A stretch of 50,729 nucleotides of DNA from an uncultured Eubacteriales bacterium (GCA_900315785.1 ONAL01000007.1:1-50729), one strand, 5' to 3'; counted from the first letter of the stretch, positions 24,620 to 35,715 are shown. A program made the numbers and translations. Notes: generated by a model from the sequence alone, not told the origin.

Positions 24620-25811
24620 AACCGTACCGCCGAAAGTATACTCCGTCTCTCAGCTCAACAGCTATGTCAAAAGCCTGCTTGACGGCGACCCTGTGCTTGA
24701 CAGCGTTTTCGTCTCGGGCGAAATCAGCAACCTCAAGAACAACTACAGCAGCGGTCATTATTATTTCAGTATCAAGGACAGCGCTTCTGTTATGAGCGCC
24801 GTTATGTTTTCCTTTAATGTACGAAAACTCAAATTCGCCCCTCAGGACGGAATGAAGGTTATCGCCAGGGGAAAGGTGAGCCTTTACTCCAAGTCGGGCT
24901 CCTATCAGATAAATGTCGAGGATATGTATCCCGACGGCATAGGCGCGCTGACTATGGCTTATGAACAGCTCAAAAAGAAGCTCGAGGCTCAGGGGCTGTT
25001 TTCTGCGGAGCATAAAAAGCCGATTCCTAAATTCCCCTCAAAGGTCGGTGTAATAACCTCGCCGACAGGCGCGGTTATCCGAGATATCCGCAACGTAATT
25101 TCAAGGCGTTTTCCTATGACGGAAATCGTTCTGCTTCCTGTTCTCGTTCAGGGCGACGGAGCGGCTCCGCAGCTGATTTCCGCCGTTAACGAGTTCAATA
25201 ACGAGGACAATGTCGACGTTATCATCATCGGCAGAGGCGGCGGCTCAATCGAGGATTTGTGGCCGTTCAATGACGAGAATCTCGCATACGCGATTTTTGC
25301 TTCACATATTCCCGTGATTTCCGCAGTCGGTCACGAGACCGATTTCACAATCTGCGACTTTGTGGCTGACCTCAGAGCGCCGACGCCTTCGGCTGCCGCA
25401 GAGCTCGCCGTTCCCGATGTAAGGGAGCTCAGAGCGCGCTATGATTATCTAAACAGGCTATCGGGCGAGATTGTCAGAAGCAGGTTAGGCGCTTCGATGA
25501 GCGGCTATAAGAACACCGCTCGGTTTATGCAAAAGGCGTATGAGCTGAAGATTTCGCGCCGCAAGCTCCTTTATCTGAATATCTCAAAATCAGCCGAAGC
25601 CCTTTCGGACAAGCGTTTTACCGCTAAGCGCGAGGAGATACGAAGGCTCGGCGACGTAGCCGAGGAGCTAAATCCCGTAAAGCTTCTGAACCGCGGCTAC
25701 AGCGTGGTAAGTAAGAATAATAAAACGGTTAATTCTGTAGAAGAACTAAAATCAGGAGATAAAATAGATATCAGACTCTCCGACGGAGAGGTCTCTGCAA
25801 AGGTAGACTAA
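24606..25811 (+). CDS. xseA: Exodeoxyribonuclease VII large subunit
   Basis: XseA with XseB degrades single-stranded DNA in both directions. The 401-residue protein has the N-terminal OB fold (YSVSQLNSYVKSLLDGDPVL, SGEISNLKNN, GHYYFSIKD), the catalytic core (VGVITSPTGAVIRDI, IIGRGGGSIEDLWPFNDE, PVISAVGHETDFTICDFVAD) and a short C-terminal part. The full length is slightly below the usual 400-450. No xseB-like small gene follows; dnaE begins 2 bp later. Confidence 0.96.
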   Translation: MITPKTVPPKVYSVSQLNSYVKSLLDGDPVLDSVFVSGEISNLKNNYSSGHYYFSIKDSASVMSAVMFSFNVRKLKFAPQDGMKVIARGKVSLYSKSGSYQINVEDMYPDGIGALTMAYEQLKKKLEAQGLFSAEHKKPIPKFPSKVGVITSPTGAVIRDIRNVISRRFPMTEIVLLPVLVQGDGAAPQLISAVNEFNNEDNVDVIIIGRGGGSIEDLWPFNDENLAYAIFASHIPVISAVGHETDFTICDFVADLRAPTPSAAAELAVPDVRELRARYDYLNRLSGEIVRSRLGASMSGYKNTARFMQKAYELKISRRKLLYLNISKSAEALSDKRFTAKREEIRRLGDVAEELNPVKLLNRGYSVVSKNNKTVNSVEELKSGDKIDIRLSDGEVSAKVD

Positions 25812-25812
25812 T

Positions 25813-28800
25813 ATGTCATTCACACATTTACACGTTCACAGCGAATACAGCCTGCTCGACGGCGCGTGCCGCATTTCACAGCTTCCGAAAGCGGCGAAGC
25901 GTATGGGTATGAGCTCGCTTGCCATAACCGACCACGGCGTGCTTTACGGCGCGGTTGATTTTTGGCGCGCGTGTAAAAAAGAGGGTATAAAGCCGATTAT
26001 CGGATGTGAGGTTTATGTCGCCGAGCGTACACGCTTTGACAAAACCCCTGAGCTCGACAAGAACCGCTATCATATGATTCTGCTGTGCGAAAACAATAAG
26101 GGCTATCAGAATCTTATTAAAATGGTTTCGCTGAGCTTCACCGAGGGCTTTTATAATAAGCCGAGAATCGACGATGATTTGCTCGAGAAATACCACGAGG
26201 GCTTAATCTGCCTGTCTGCCTGTATTGCGGGTGAAATTCCCCAGAGACTGCTCGCGTCCGATTATAACGGCGCAAAGGAAAAGGCGCGTTATTACCAGAA
26301 GCTTTTCGGCAAGGATAATTTCTTTATCGAGCTTCAGGACCACGGACTTCACGAGCAGAAGCGCACAAACCCCGACCTCATCAGAATTGCGCGTGAGCTT
26401 GACGCTCCTGTTGTTGTGACCAACGACGCGCATTATATCAACAAAGAGGACGCTCAGGTTCACAGCATTCTGCTCTGTATCCAGACAAACAAAACGATAA
26501 ACGACGAGAATCGGATGGAGTTTGGCTCCGACGAGTTCTACCTCAAGAGTGAGGAAGAAATGCGCAAGCTTTTCCCGACGATTCCCGAAGCGTATGATAA
26601 CACACAGATAATCGCCGACCGCTGCAACGTGGAGTTTGTTTTCGGCGAGCGAAAGCTTCCGCGCTTTCCGCTGCCCGACGGCGTGGATCATTTTGAATAC
26701 TTTCGTGATGAATGCTGCAAAGGACTGAGAAAGCATTACGGCGAGAACCCCGACAAGAGCATTGTTGACCGTCTCGAATATGAGCTCGAAACCGTACGCA
26801 GAATGGGCTTTGTCGATTACTATCTCATCGTCAATGATTATATCCAGTACGCGAAGCGTTCGGGAATTCCTGTCGGACCGGGCAGAGGCTCGGGCGCGGG
26901 CTCGCTTTGCGCCTACTGTATCGGAATTACCGACGTAGACCCAATCAAGTACGACTTGCTTTTCGAGCGTTTTCTTAACCCCGAACGTGTCAGTATGCCT
27001 GATTTCGACGTGGATTTCCACACGGTCGGCAGAGCAAAGGTTATTGACTATGTAGTTGATAAATACGGCAAGAACCACGTTTCCCAGATTATCGCATTCG
27101 GAACAATGGCGGCGCGCGGTTCAATCCGCGACGTTGGCAGAGCTCTGGCGGTGCCGTATAATACCGTCGACAGAATCGCAAAGCTCGTTCCGATGGAACT
27201 GAATATGACTATTGAAAAGGCGCTTTCGCTGTCGCCTGAGCTCAAGTCGCTTTACGACACAGACCCCGACACAAAGAACCTTATAGATATAGCTCTCAAG
27301 ATTGAGGGAATGCCGCGTCACGCGACTATGCACGCGGCAGGTGTGGTAATTACCGACCGTCCCGTTTCAGACTATGTGCCGCTCGCTTCGAACGACGGCA
27401 ACACGGTAACTCAGTTTACAATGACGACGCTTGAGGAGCTCGGGCTTCTTAAAATGGACTTCCTCGGGCTTCGAAACCTCAATATTATTGATGATACCGA
27501 AAAGCTGATTAGATTGAAAAATCCCGACTTTTCGATTAACGATATATCAGACGATGACCCCGCGGTCTACAAAATGATGAGCGCGGGCAGCAGCGAGGGC
27601 GTTTTCCAGTTCGAATCAAACGGAATGCGAAATGTGCTGACCCAGCTCAAGCCCGAGAGGTTTGAGGACCTAATCGCGGTCATTTCACTTTACCGTCCCG
27701 GTCCTATGGACAGCATTCCGACGTATATCGAACGCCGTCATAATCCGTCGAAAATCCGCTACAAGCACCCTTTGCTCGAGGATATTCTCAAGGTCACATA
27801 CGGCTGTATTGTGTACCAGGAACAGGTTATGCAAATTCTCCGCAAGCTTGCGGGATATTCTCTCGGACGCGCGGACATTGTTCGGCGAGCTATGAGCAAG
27901 AAAAAGCACGACGTAATGGAGCGCGAGCGCGAAATCTTCATTATGGGACTTCGTGACGACGACGGCAAGATTATAGTCGACGGCTGTCTCAGACGCGGTG
28001 TTGACCGCGCTACTGCGGTATCTATTTATGACGAAATGGAAAGCTTCGCGTCTTACGCGTTCAACAAATCCCACGCTACCGCGTACGCAAAGATTTCCTA
28101 CCAGACCGCGTATCTCAAATGCCACTATCCGCGTGAGTATATGGCGGCGCTGATGTCCAGCGTGCTTGACCGTCAGAACAAGCTCGCGACATATATAGCC
28201 GAGTGTCACAACCTCGGTATAAGGGTTTTGCCGCCCGATGTCAACACAAGTCTGTACGGCTTTACGGTCAACGGCAGAGAAATCCGCTACGGACTTTTAG
28301 CTGTCAAAAACATCGGTAAGCAGTTTATCGAGACGATTATTCAGGGCAGAAAGCTTGAGCCCTACACATCGTTTTATGATTTTTGCAAAAAGGTTTACGG
28401 ACCTTATATGAACACGAGGGTAATCGAAAGCCTCATCAAGTGCGGCGCGCTCGATAACCTCGGGCTCAACAGGCGGCAGATGCTCACGATGGTTCGCGAC
28501 GTTATCGCCGACCTGGAGTTCGAGAACAAGAAGAACGCGCGCGGTCAGCTTTCGTTCTTTGATATGGCAGGGGACAGCGCTGTTTCTTCTCAGCCCGAGC
28601 CTCCCAAGCTCCCCGAATTCTCAAAGGAAGAGCTTTTGTTTATGGAGAACGACGTCACGGGAATGTACTTAAGCGGTCACCCGATTGACGAGTATGAGGA
28701 TTATATCAAGTCCGTCAAATGCGACCTTATCGGCGATATTCTCGACCGTGAGGACGCGCGCTATAACGACCGCGACGACGTTCACATCGTTGCGATTGTA

Positions 28801-29286
28801 TCAAAGGTCAAGAACCAGATTACAAAAAGCGGCGCGATGATGGCTTTTGTAACGGTCGAGGACCGCTACGGCGTGATTGAGGTCATAGCCTTTCCGAATG
28901 TTTACGCGAAGTGCGGCTCCAAGCTCGGTCAGGGCTCTGTGGTTGAGATTTTCGGAACGGTCTCTCTCAGAGAGGACGAGGACCCGAAGATTATCGTGAA
29001 CGAAGCTCGCTTCGTGGATAAGAATTCCGTCCCGAAACAGGTTGCCAAACCTCGTTCGGACAAGCCTTTAAGGCTCTATCTCAGGCTCGATAACCTCGAC
29101 GGCGAGCTTTACAGGCGTGCTTTTCAGGTGCTGGATATCTTTGAGGGCAGAACTCCCGTCGTGTTCTATCTGACCGATAACAAAAAGTCTTTTATCGCTC
29201 CCGAAAAGATGTGGGTGAGCTTAAACGACGTTATGATTAACGAGCTCAGGCGACGTCTCGGCGATGAGAATGTGGTAATAAAGTGA
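25813..29286 (+). CDS. dnaE: DNA polymerase III subunit alpha (DnaE)
   Basis: This C-family polymerase works in chromosome replication beside PolC in Firmicutes. The 1157-residue protein has the N-terminal PHP domain (HLHVHSEYSLLDGACRISQL, ITDHGVLYG), the palm with catalytic aspartates in MPDFDVDFH and RGSGAGSL upstream, fingers motifs (YRPGPMDSIPTYI, YGCIVYQEQVMQILRKLAGY), the tandem HhH region and a C-terminal OB fold (VHIVAIVSKVKNQITKSGAM). Start ATG 25813 is 2 bp after xseA and lacks a strong site of its own, which suggests coupling. Length is normal for the DnaE1/DnaE3-type. Confidence 0.97.
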   Translation: MSFTHLHVHSEYSLLDGACRISQLPKAAKRMGMSSLAITDHGVLYGAVDFWRACKKEGIKPIIGCEVYVAERTRFDKTPELDKNRYHMILLCENNKGYQNLIKMVSLSFTEGFYNKPRIDDDLLEKYHEGLICLSACIAGEIPQRLLASDYNGAKEKARYYQKLFGKDNFFIELQDHGLHEQKRTNPDLIRIARELDAPVVVTNDAHYINKEDAQVHSILLCIQTNKTINDENRMEFGSDEFYLKSEEEMRKLFPTIPEAYDNTQIIADRCNVEFVFGERKLPRFPLPDGVDHFEYFRDECCKGLRKHYGENPDKSIVDRLEYELETVRRMGFVDYYLIVNDYIQYAKRSGIPVGPGRGSGAGSLCAYCIGITDVDPIKYDLLFERFLNPERVSMPDFDVDFHTVGRAKVIDYVVDKYGKNHVSQIIAFGTMAARGSIRDVGRALAVPYNTVDRIAKLVPMELNMTIEKALSLSPELKSLYDTDPDTKNLIDIALKIEGMPRHATMHAAGVVITDRPVSDYVPLASNDGNTVTQFTMTTLEELGLLKMDFLGLRNLNIIDDTEKLIRLKNPDFSINDISDDDPAVYKMMSAGSSEGVFQFESNGMRNVLTQLKPERFEDLIAVISLYRPGPMDSIPTYIERRHNPSKIRYKHPLLEDILKVTYGCIVYQEQVMQILRKLAGYSLGRADIVRRAMSKKKHDVMEREREIFIMGLRDDDGKIIVDGCLRRGVDRATAVSIYDEMESFASYAFNKSHATAYAKISYQTAYLKCHYPREYMAALMSSVLDRQNKLATYIAECHNLGIRVLPPDVNTSLYGFTVNGREIRYGLLAVKNIGKQFIETIIQGRKLEPYTSFYDFCKKVYGPYMNTRVIESLIKCGALDNLGLNRRQMLTMVRDVIADLEFENKKNARGQLSFFDMAGDSAVSSQPEPPKLPEFSKEELLFMENDVTGMYLSGHPIDEYEDYIKSVKCDLIGDILDREDARYNDRDDVHIVAIVSKVKNQITKSGAMMAFVTVEDRYGVIEVIAFPNVYAKCGSKLGQGSVVEIFGTVSLREDEDPKIIVNEARFVDKNSVPKQVAKPRSDKPLRLYLRLDNLDGELYRRAFQVLDIFEGRTPVVFYLTDNKKSFIAPEKMWVSLNDVMINELRRRLGDENVVIK

Positions 29287-29324
29287 AAAATTATTTAAAA
29301 AAATTGTAAAATTATCATTAATAA

Positions 29325-29354
29325 TTGACATAATAGCCACTTTAGTGGTAGAAT
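29325..29354 (+). promoter_or_regulatory. Promoter of the ior-paaK-ACT operon with a palindrome in the spacer
   Basis: TTGACA (29325-29330), 18-nt spacer, TAGAAT (29349-29354). The spacer contains CCACT-TT-AGTGG (29337-29348), a possible operator placed where a bound repressor would block polymerase. Confidence 0.68.
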
Positions 29355-29406
29355 ATGCAATGTTAATGTAAAGAAATTTCAAATTATATAGTATAAGGGT
29401 GGTTTT

Positions 29407-31149
29407 ATGAAAGTGTTAACGATTGGTAACGAGGCTGTTGCCCGCGGTCTTTATGACGCAGGCTGCGCCTTCATATCAAGTTATCCCGGTACTCCGAGTA
29501 CCGAAATTACAGAGTGCTTCTCAAAGTTTGAGGACGCCTACTGTGAATGGGCTCCCAACGAGAAGGTAGCCTGTGAAGCGGCTTTCGGCGCTTCTCTGAG
29601 GGGTAAGCGTTCGTCCTGCTGTATGAAGCACGTAGGTCTCAACGTTGCCGCGGACCCGCTTTTTACAATGTCCTACACAGGTGTTAACGGCGGTATGGTA
29701 ATCTGCGTTGCTGACGACCCCGGAATGCATTCCTCACAGAATGAGCAGGATTCACGTCACTATGCAATTGCTTCAAAAATCCCGATGCTCGAGCCGTCAA
29801 ACTCACAGGAGGCTTATGACTTCGCTCGAATCGCGTTTGAGATTTCCGAGGAGTTCGATACTCCCGTTCTTCTCAAGATGTGTACACGCGTAGCTCACTC
29901 CCAGAGCATTGTTGAGACTCGCGAGCGCGTTGCGGACGCGGTAAAGCCTTATGAGAAGAATCCTCAGAAGTACATTATGGCTCCCGCAAATGCTATCCGC
30001 CGTCATCCCTTTGTAGAGGAGAGAACAAGAAAGCTCGCTGAGTATGCCGAGACTTCGCCTCTCAACCGTGTTGAATACGGCGATGGTTCCAAGGATTTCG
30101 GTATTATCACATCTTCGACCTCATATCAGTATATTAAGGAAGTTTTCGGCGACAGCGTTTCCGTTCTGAAGCTCGGAATGGCTAATCCGCTGCCCGAGAA
30201 TATCATCAAGGATTTTGCTTCTAAGGTAGACAAGCTCTACGTTGTTGAGGAGCTTGACCCGATTATTGAAACTCACTGTAAGAACCTCGGACTTGACGTT
30301 ATCGGCAAGGAGCTGTTCTCGATTACAGGCGAGTTCTCACAGAAAACTATCGCGAAAGCCTTCGGTCTCGATGACAAGTACAGTGTGAAGCTCGACGAGA
30401 CTATCCCCGTAAGACCTCCGATGATGTGCGCTGGCTGTCCTCACAGAGGTATGTTCTATGTTCTCTCAAAGAACAAGCTCACAGTTCTCGGCGATATCGG
30501 CTGCTACACTCTCGGTTCCGCGGCTCCGCTCAACGCGCTTGATATGACGCTTTGTATGGGCGCTTCCGTATCGGGAATCCACGGCTACAACGTAGCGGGC
30601 GGCAAGGAAACAGAGAACAAGACAGTTTGCGTTATCGGTGACTCGACCTTTATCCACTCGGGCGTTACAGGCCTTATTAACATTGCTTACAACCAGTCTA
30701 ATTCGACTGTTATCATTCTCGACAACTCGATCACGGGTATGACGGGTCATCAGCAGAACCCCACGACAGGTTATACAATCAAGGGCGATCCCGCAGGCAA
30801 GGTCAGCCTCGAGAAGCTCTGCGCTTCAATCGGTATCAACAGCGTTCGTGTTGTAGACCCCTACAACCTCGAGGAATGTGAGCGCGTCGTCAAGGAAGAA
30901 ATCGCCAAGGACGAGCCTTCCGTTATCATTTCGCGCCGTCCCTGTGTGCTTCTCAAGTACGTCAAGCCCAAGAAGCCTCTCAAGGTCAACACCGAGAAGT
31001 GCAGAAGCTGCAAGCGCTGTATGAAGTTCGGCTGTCCCGCAATCAGCTTCAGAGATAACCACGCTGTCGTCGACCCGACGCTCTGCGTAGGCTGCGGCGT
31101 ATGCTCACAGCTTTGTCCGTTCGACGCTTTTGAAAGTGAGGAAAACTGA
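29407..31149 (+). CDS. iorA: Indolepyruvate ferredoxin oxidoreductase, alpha subunit
   Basis: IorAB converts aryl pyruvates (indolepyruvate, phenylpyruvate, hydroxyphenylpyruvate) plus CoA to aryl-acetyl-CoA with ferredoxin reduction, and can run backwards. The 580-residue subunit has the pyrimidine-binding domain (SSYPGTPSTEITECFSKFED), the PP-binding domain with the TPP motif around GDIGCYTLGSAAPLNALDM and VCVIGDSTFIHSG, and two C-terminal [4Fe-4S] motifs, CRSCKRCMKFGCP and CVGCGVCSQLCP. Start ATG 29407 behind AAGGGTGGTTTT. Followed by iorB 1 bp later. Confidence 0.97.
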   Translation: MKVLTIGNEAVARGLYDAGCAFISSYPGTPSTEITECFSKFEDAYCEWAPNEKVACEAAFGASLRGKRSSCCMKHVGLNVAADPLFTMSYTGVNGGMVICVADDPGMHSSQNEQDSRHYAIASKIPMLEPSNSQEAYDFARIAFEISEEFDTPVLLKMCTRVAHSQSIVETRERVADAVKPYEKNPQKYIMAPANAIRRHPFVEERTRKLAEYAETSPLNRVEYGDGSKDFGIITSSTSYQYIKEVFGDSVSVLKLGMANPLPENIIKDFASKVDKLYVVEELDPIIETHCKNLGLDVIGKELFSITGEFSQKTIAKAFGLDDKYSVKLDETIPVRPPMMCAGCPHRGMFYVLSKNKLTVLGDIGCYTLGSAAPLNALDMTLCMGASVSGIHGYNVAGGKETENKTVCVIGDSTFIHSGVTGLINIAYNQSNSTVIILDNSITGMTGHQQNPTTGYTIKGDPAGKVSLEKLCASIGINSVRVVDPYNLEECERVVKEEIAKDEPSVIISRRPCVLLKYVKPKKPLKVNTEKCRSCKRCMKFGCPAISFRDNHAVVDPTLCVGCGVCSQLCPFDAFESEEN

Positions 31150-31150
31150 T

Positions 31151-31723
31151 ATGGAAACTAAGAATATAATGATTGTCGGCGTAGGCGGTCAGGGCTCGCT
31201 TCTTGCAAGTAAGCTCCTCGGACGTCTGCTCGTTGATGAGGGATATGACGTAAAGGTAAGTGAAGTTCACGGAATGAGCCAGCGCGGTGGTTCCGTTGTA
31301 ACATATGTGCGTTTTGGCGAGAAGGTTTATTCTCCCGTAATCGAGGACGGCGAGGCTGATTTTATCGTTTCGTTCGAGAAGCTCGAAGCTGCGCGCTATG
31401 TGGATAAGCTCAGAAAAGACGGAGCTGTTATCGTGAACACTCAGCAGATTGACCCTATGCCCGTTATTATCGGCGCACAGGAATATCCCGAAACCGTACT
31501 CGACAGTATGGAGAAAAAGGGCGTTAAGGTTGACGCTCTCGACGCACTTGACCTCGCCGTTAAGGCGGGCTCGGCAAAGGCTTGCAACATCGTGCTTATG
31601 GGCAGACTCGCAAAGTACTTTGACATTCCCGCAGAGAAGTGGGAAGCCGCAATTGAAAAGTGCGTAAAGCCTCAGTTTATTGAAATCAATAAGAAGGCGT
31701 TTGAGTTAGGCTATAATTTCTAA
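31151..31723 (+). CDS. iorB: Indolepyruvate ferredoxin oxidoreductase, beta subunit
   Basis: The 190-residue gamma-type domain subunit has the N-terminal IMIVGVGGQGSLLASKLLG and EVHGMSQRGGSVVTYVRFG motifs of 2-oxoacid:ferredoxin oxidoreductases. It pairs with IorA to form the complete enzyme. I used ATG 31151, 1 bp after the iorA stop, preceded by GTGAGGAAAA; an in-frame upstream start would reach back into iorA. paaK follows after a small gap. Confidence 0.96.
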   Translation: METKNIMIVGVGGQGSLLASKLLGRLLVDEGYDVKVSEVHGMSQRGGSVVTYVRFGEKVYSPVIEDGEADFIVSFEKLEAARYVDKLRKDGAVIVNTQQIDPMPVIIGAQEYPETVLDSMEKKGVKVDALDALDLAVKAGSAKACNIVLMGRLAKYFDIPAEKWEAAIEKCVKPQFIEINKKAFELGYNF

Positions 31724-31736
31724 GGAGATGATTCCG

Positions 31737-33053
31737 TTGCATAATTACTTTCAAAAAGAAATGGAAACGATGCCTGTAGAGCAAATCAAGGCTCTGCAGT
31801 CAGAGAAGCTTGTAAAGCTCGTCAAGAGGGTTTACGATAACGTAGAGTATTATCGCAACCTTATGGATGAGAAAGGCGTCAAGCCCGAGGATATCAAGGG
31901 TGTTGAGGATTTGCACAAGCTTCCGTTCCTTTCAAAGGCTGATTTAAGAGAGGCATATCCTTTCGGACTTCTTGCCACAGACCTTAAGGACTGTGTAAGA
32001 ATTCACTCGACATCAGGTACAACAGGCAAGAGGGTAGTGGCTTTCTATACTCAGAACGACATTGACGTCTGGGACGACTGCACCGCCAGAGCTATTGTAG
32101 CCGCAGGCGGCAGCAACGAGGATATCGTTCAGGTTTGCTACGGTTTCGGTCTCTTTACAGGCGGCGCGGGACTTAACGGCGGTTCTCATAAGGTAGGCTC
32201 GCTCACGCTCCCGATGTCCAGCGGCAACACGGACCGTCAGATTCAGTTTATGATGGATCTCGGTTCCACGATTATCTGCTGTACGCCTTCATATGCCGCG
32301 TATATCGGCGAAACCCTCAAGGAAAAGGGCTACAAGCCCGAGGATAATAAGCTCAAGGCGGGTATCTTCGGCGCAGAAGCCTGGACAGAGGAAATGCGCC
32401 GTGATATCGAGAAGAACCTCGGTATCAAGGCTTACGATATCTACGGTCTCACCGAGATTTCGGGACCCGGAGTCTCGTTCGAGTGTGAAGAGCAGACAGG
32501 TATGCACATCAACGAGGACCACTTCATCGCTGAGATTATCGACCCCGACACGGGCGAGGTTCTCCCCGAGGGTTCAAAGGGTGAGCTCGTGTTCACCTCT
32601 CTTGATAAGGAAGCGTTCCCGCTTATCCGTTACCGCACACGCGATATCTGCGTGCTTTCCAGAAAGAAGTGTTCCTGCGGCAGAACCTTCATCAAGATGA
32701 GCAAGCCGATGGGACGTTCTGATGATATGATGATTATCAAGGGCGTTAACGTATTCCCGAGCCAGATTGAGGCGGTTCTCCTTAACGAGGGCTACGCTCC
32801 CAACTATCAGATTGTCGTTGACCGTGTCAACAACTCCGATACTCTCGACGTATATGTTGAGATGAAGGAGACCGACTTCTCTGATAAGGTCAAGGATATG
32901 ACCAAGAAGGAAAAGCAGCTCTCAGCCGCAATTACAGCTATGCTCGGAATCAGACCTATCGTTCATCTCGTAGCTCCCAAATCCATCGCAAGAAGCGAGG
33001 GTAAGGCTGTACGTGTTATAGATAACCGTAAAAGACTTGGTATCACAATTTAA
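31737..33053 (+). CDS. paaK: Phenylacetate-CoA ligase
   Basis: This AMP-forming ligase makes aryl-acetyl-CoA from aryl acetate. The 438-residue protein has RVYDNVEYYRNLMDEKGV near the start, the ATP/AMP-binding motif IHSTSGTTGKRVV, YDIYGLTEISGPGVSFEC, and the C-terminal GRSDDMMIIKGVNVFPSQIE hinge typical of PaaK. I prefer TTG 31737, which is 9 nt after AAGGAG; the in-frame ATG at 31728 directly touches that ribosome-binding site and is too close. Its position between iorB and an ACT protein suggests aryl acids are its substrates. Confidence 0.95.
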   Translation: MHNYFQKEMETMPVEQIKALQSEKLVKLVKRVYDNVEYYRNLMDEKGVKPEDIKGVEDLHKLPFLSKADLREAYPFGLLATDLKDCVRIHSTSGTTGKRVVAFYTQNDIDVWDDCTARAIVAAGGSNEDIVQVCYGFGLFTGGAGLNGGSHKVGSLTLPMSSGNTDRQIQFMMDLGSTIICCTPSYAAYIGETLKEKGYKPEDNKLKAGIFGAEAWTEEMRRDIEKNLGIKAYDIYGLTEISGPGVSFECEEQTGMHINEDHFIAEIIDPDTGEVLPEGSKGELVFTSLDKEAFPLIRYRTRDICVLSRKKCSCGRTFIKMSKPMGRSDDMMIIKGVNVFPSQIEAVLLNEGYAPNYQIVVDRVNNSDTLDVYVEMKETDFSDKVKDMTKKEKQLSAAITAMLGIRPIVHLVAPKSIARSEGKAVRVIDNRKRLGITI

Positions 33054-33065
33054 GGAGGCGTAATT

Positions 33066-33497
33066 ATGGCTATCAGACAGTTATCGTTATTTGTTGAGAA
33101 CAAACCTGGTTCACTTGCGGGCGTAACCGACGCTATCGCCGACGCTCAGATTGATATCAGAGCAATGAGCATGGCGGATACTCAGGAATTCGGTCTTATC
33201 AGAATGATAGTTGACGACGTTGAAACCGCAAAGCAGAAGCTCAACGACCGTGACCTTTTTGTAAAGATTACCGAGGTTGTCGGTGTAGCGGTAAGCGACG
33301 AGCCGGGCGGACTTGCAAAGGCTGTCAGAATTATCGCCGACGCGGGAATCAATATGGATTATATGTACGCGTTCATTTCCGTATCAAAGAAAAACGCCTA
33401 CGTTGTAATCCGCGTTGACGACAACGAAACCGCTGAAAAGCTCCTTGCCGAGAACGGCTTCAAGCTCGTTACCGAATCGGATATCAGCAAAATGTAA
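33066..33497 (+). CDS. Tandem ACT-domain protein
   Basis: The 143-residue protein is two ACT domains: residues about 4-68 (QLSLFVENKPGSLAGVTDAI) and about 72-141 (VAVSDEPGGLAKAVRIIADA). ACT domains bind amino acids, most often as allosteric sensors. There is no enzyme or DNA-binding domain. In the ior-paaK operon it probably senses an aromatic amino acid and modulates a partner, which is inference. AAGGAGGCGTAATT precedes the ATG and a terminator follows. Confidence 0.9.
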   Translation: MAIRQLSLFVENKPGSLAGVTDAIADAQIDIRAMSMADTQEFGLIRMIVDDVETAKQKLNDRDLFVKITEVVGVAVSDEPGGLAKAVRIIADAGINMDYMYAFISVSKKNAYVVIRVDDNETAEKLLAENGFKLVTESDISKM

Positions 33498-33503
33498 AGC
33501 TTA

Positions 33504-33531
33504 AGGGCTGTCCGCTGTGACAGCCCTTTTC
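33504..33531 (+). terminator. Terminator after the ACT gene
   Basis: AGGGCTGTC / GACAGCCCT stem with a 6-nt loop, followed by TTTTC. Confidence 0.85.
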
Positions 33532-33585
33532 ATATGCGTATGAACAAAAAATCTTTTTTGTAAGTCAAAAAAAGTCAAAATTCAC

Positions 33586-33613
33586 TTGATTTTTCTGTAA
33601 TATGCGCTATAAT
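33586..33613 (+). promoter_or_regulatory. Sigma-A promoter of groESL
   Basis: TTGATT (33586-33591), 16-nt spacer, TATAAT (33608-33613), followed within 5 bp by the CIRCE operator. Confidence 0.75.
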
Positions 33614-33617
33614 ATAT

Positions 33618-33644
33618 TTAGCACTCGGGATTTAAGAGTGCTAA
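33618..33644 (+). promoter_or_regulatory. CIRCE operator (HrcA binding site)
   Basis: TTAGCACTC - 9 nt - GAGTGCTAA, an exact match to the CIRCE consensus, placed just downstream of the -10 box. HrcA bound here would repress groESL until heat or misfolded protein titrates GroEL. hrcA itself is outside this window. Confidence 0.98.
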
Positions 33645-33673
33645 TATCTTGTAATTTTAAGGAGGAGTAATAT

Positions 33674-33958
33674 ATGACTATTAAACCTTTACTCGACCGA
33701 GTAGTTTTAAAAGTCGAGCAGGCTGAGGAGAAAACCGCAGGCGGTCTTATCCTCACATCATCCGCACAGGAGAAACCCCAGTTCGCTACAGTAGTAGCTG
33801 TCGGTCCCGGCGGAGTAGTTGACGGCGAAAAGGTAGAGATGTACCTGAGCGTAGGCGACAAGGTAATCGCTTCCAAGTATGCGGGCACAGATGTTAAAAT
33901 CGACGGTGAGGAGTTCACAATCGTCCGTCAGTCCGATATTCTTGCTACGGTAGAGTAA
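33674..33958 (+). CDS. groES: Co-chaperonin GroES
   Basis: The 94-residue lid of the GroEL chaperonin. It has IKPLLDRVVLKVEQAEEKTA at the start, the mobile loop with GGLILTSSAQEK, GPGGVVDGEKVEMYLSVGD, and a C-terminal hairpin with IVRQSDILATVE. Length is standard. AAGGAGGAG precedes the ATG; groEL follows after 36 bp. Confidence 0.98.
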   Translation: MTIKPLLDRVVLKVEQAEEKTAGGLILTSSAQEKPQFATVVAVGPGGVVDGEKVEMYLSVGDKVIASKYAGTDVKIDGEEFTIVRQSDILATVE

Positions 33959-35620
<1,662 letters not shown>

Positions 35621-35631
35621 TATAAATAATG

Positions 35632-35659
35632 AGAGCCGTCGCTTTGACGGCTCTTTTTT
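35632..35659 (+). terminator. Terminator after groEL
   Basis: AGAGCCGTC / GACGGCTCT stem with a 5-nt loop, followed by TTTTTT. Confidence 0.88.
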
Positions 35660-35674
35660 ATATGATATAGGGGA

Positions 35675-35703
35675 GAAAAAAGCCGCCACAGCTGTGACGG
35701 CTT
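35675..35703 (-). terminator. Terminator after gpsA
   Basis: On the minus strand, a near-perfect palindrome AAGCCG..CACAGCTGTG..CGGCTT at 35703-35680 is followed by TTTTTTCTC. It ends the 6S RNA/gpsA side against the groESL terminator. Confidence 0.82.
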
Positions 35704-35715
35704 CAATTTATATAT

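Noticed and set aside
26203..27078. 291-codon open frame on the minus strand
   Set aside because: Antisense to dnaE, no ribosome-binding site, no recognisable domain.
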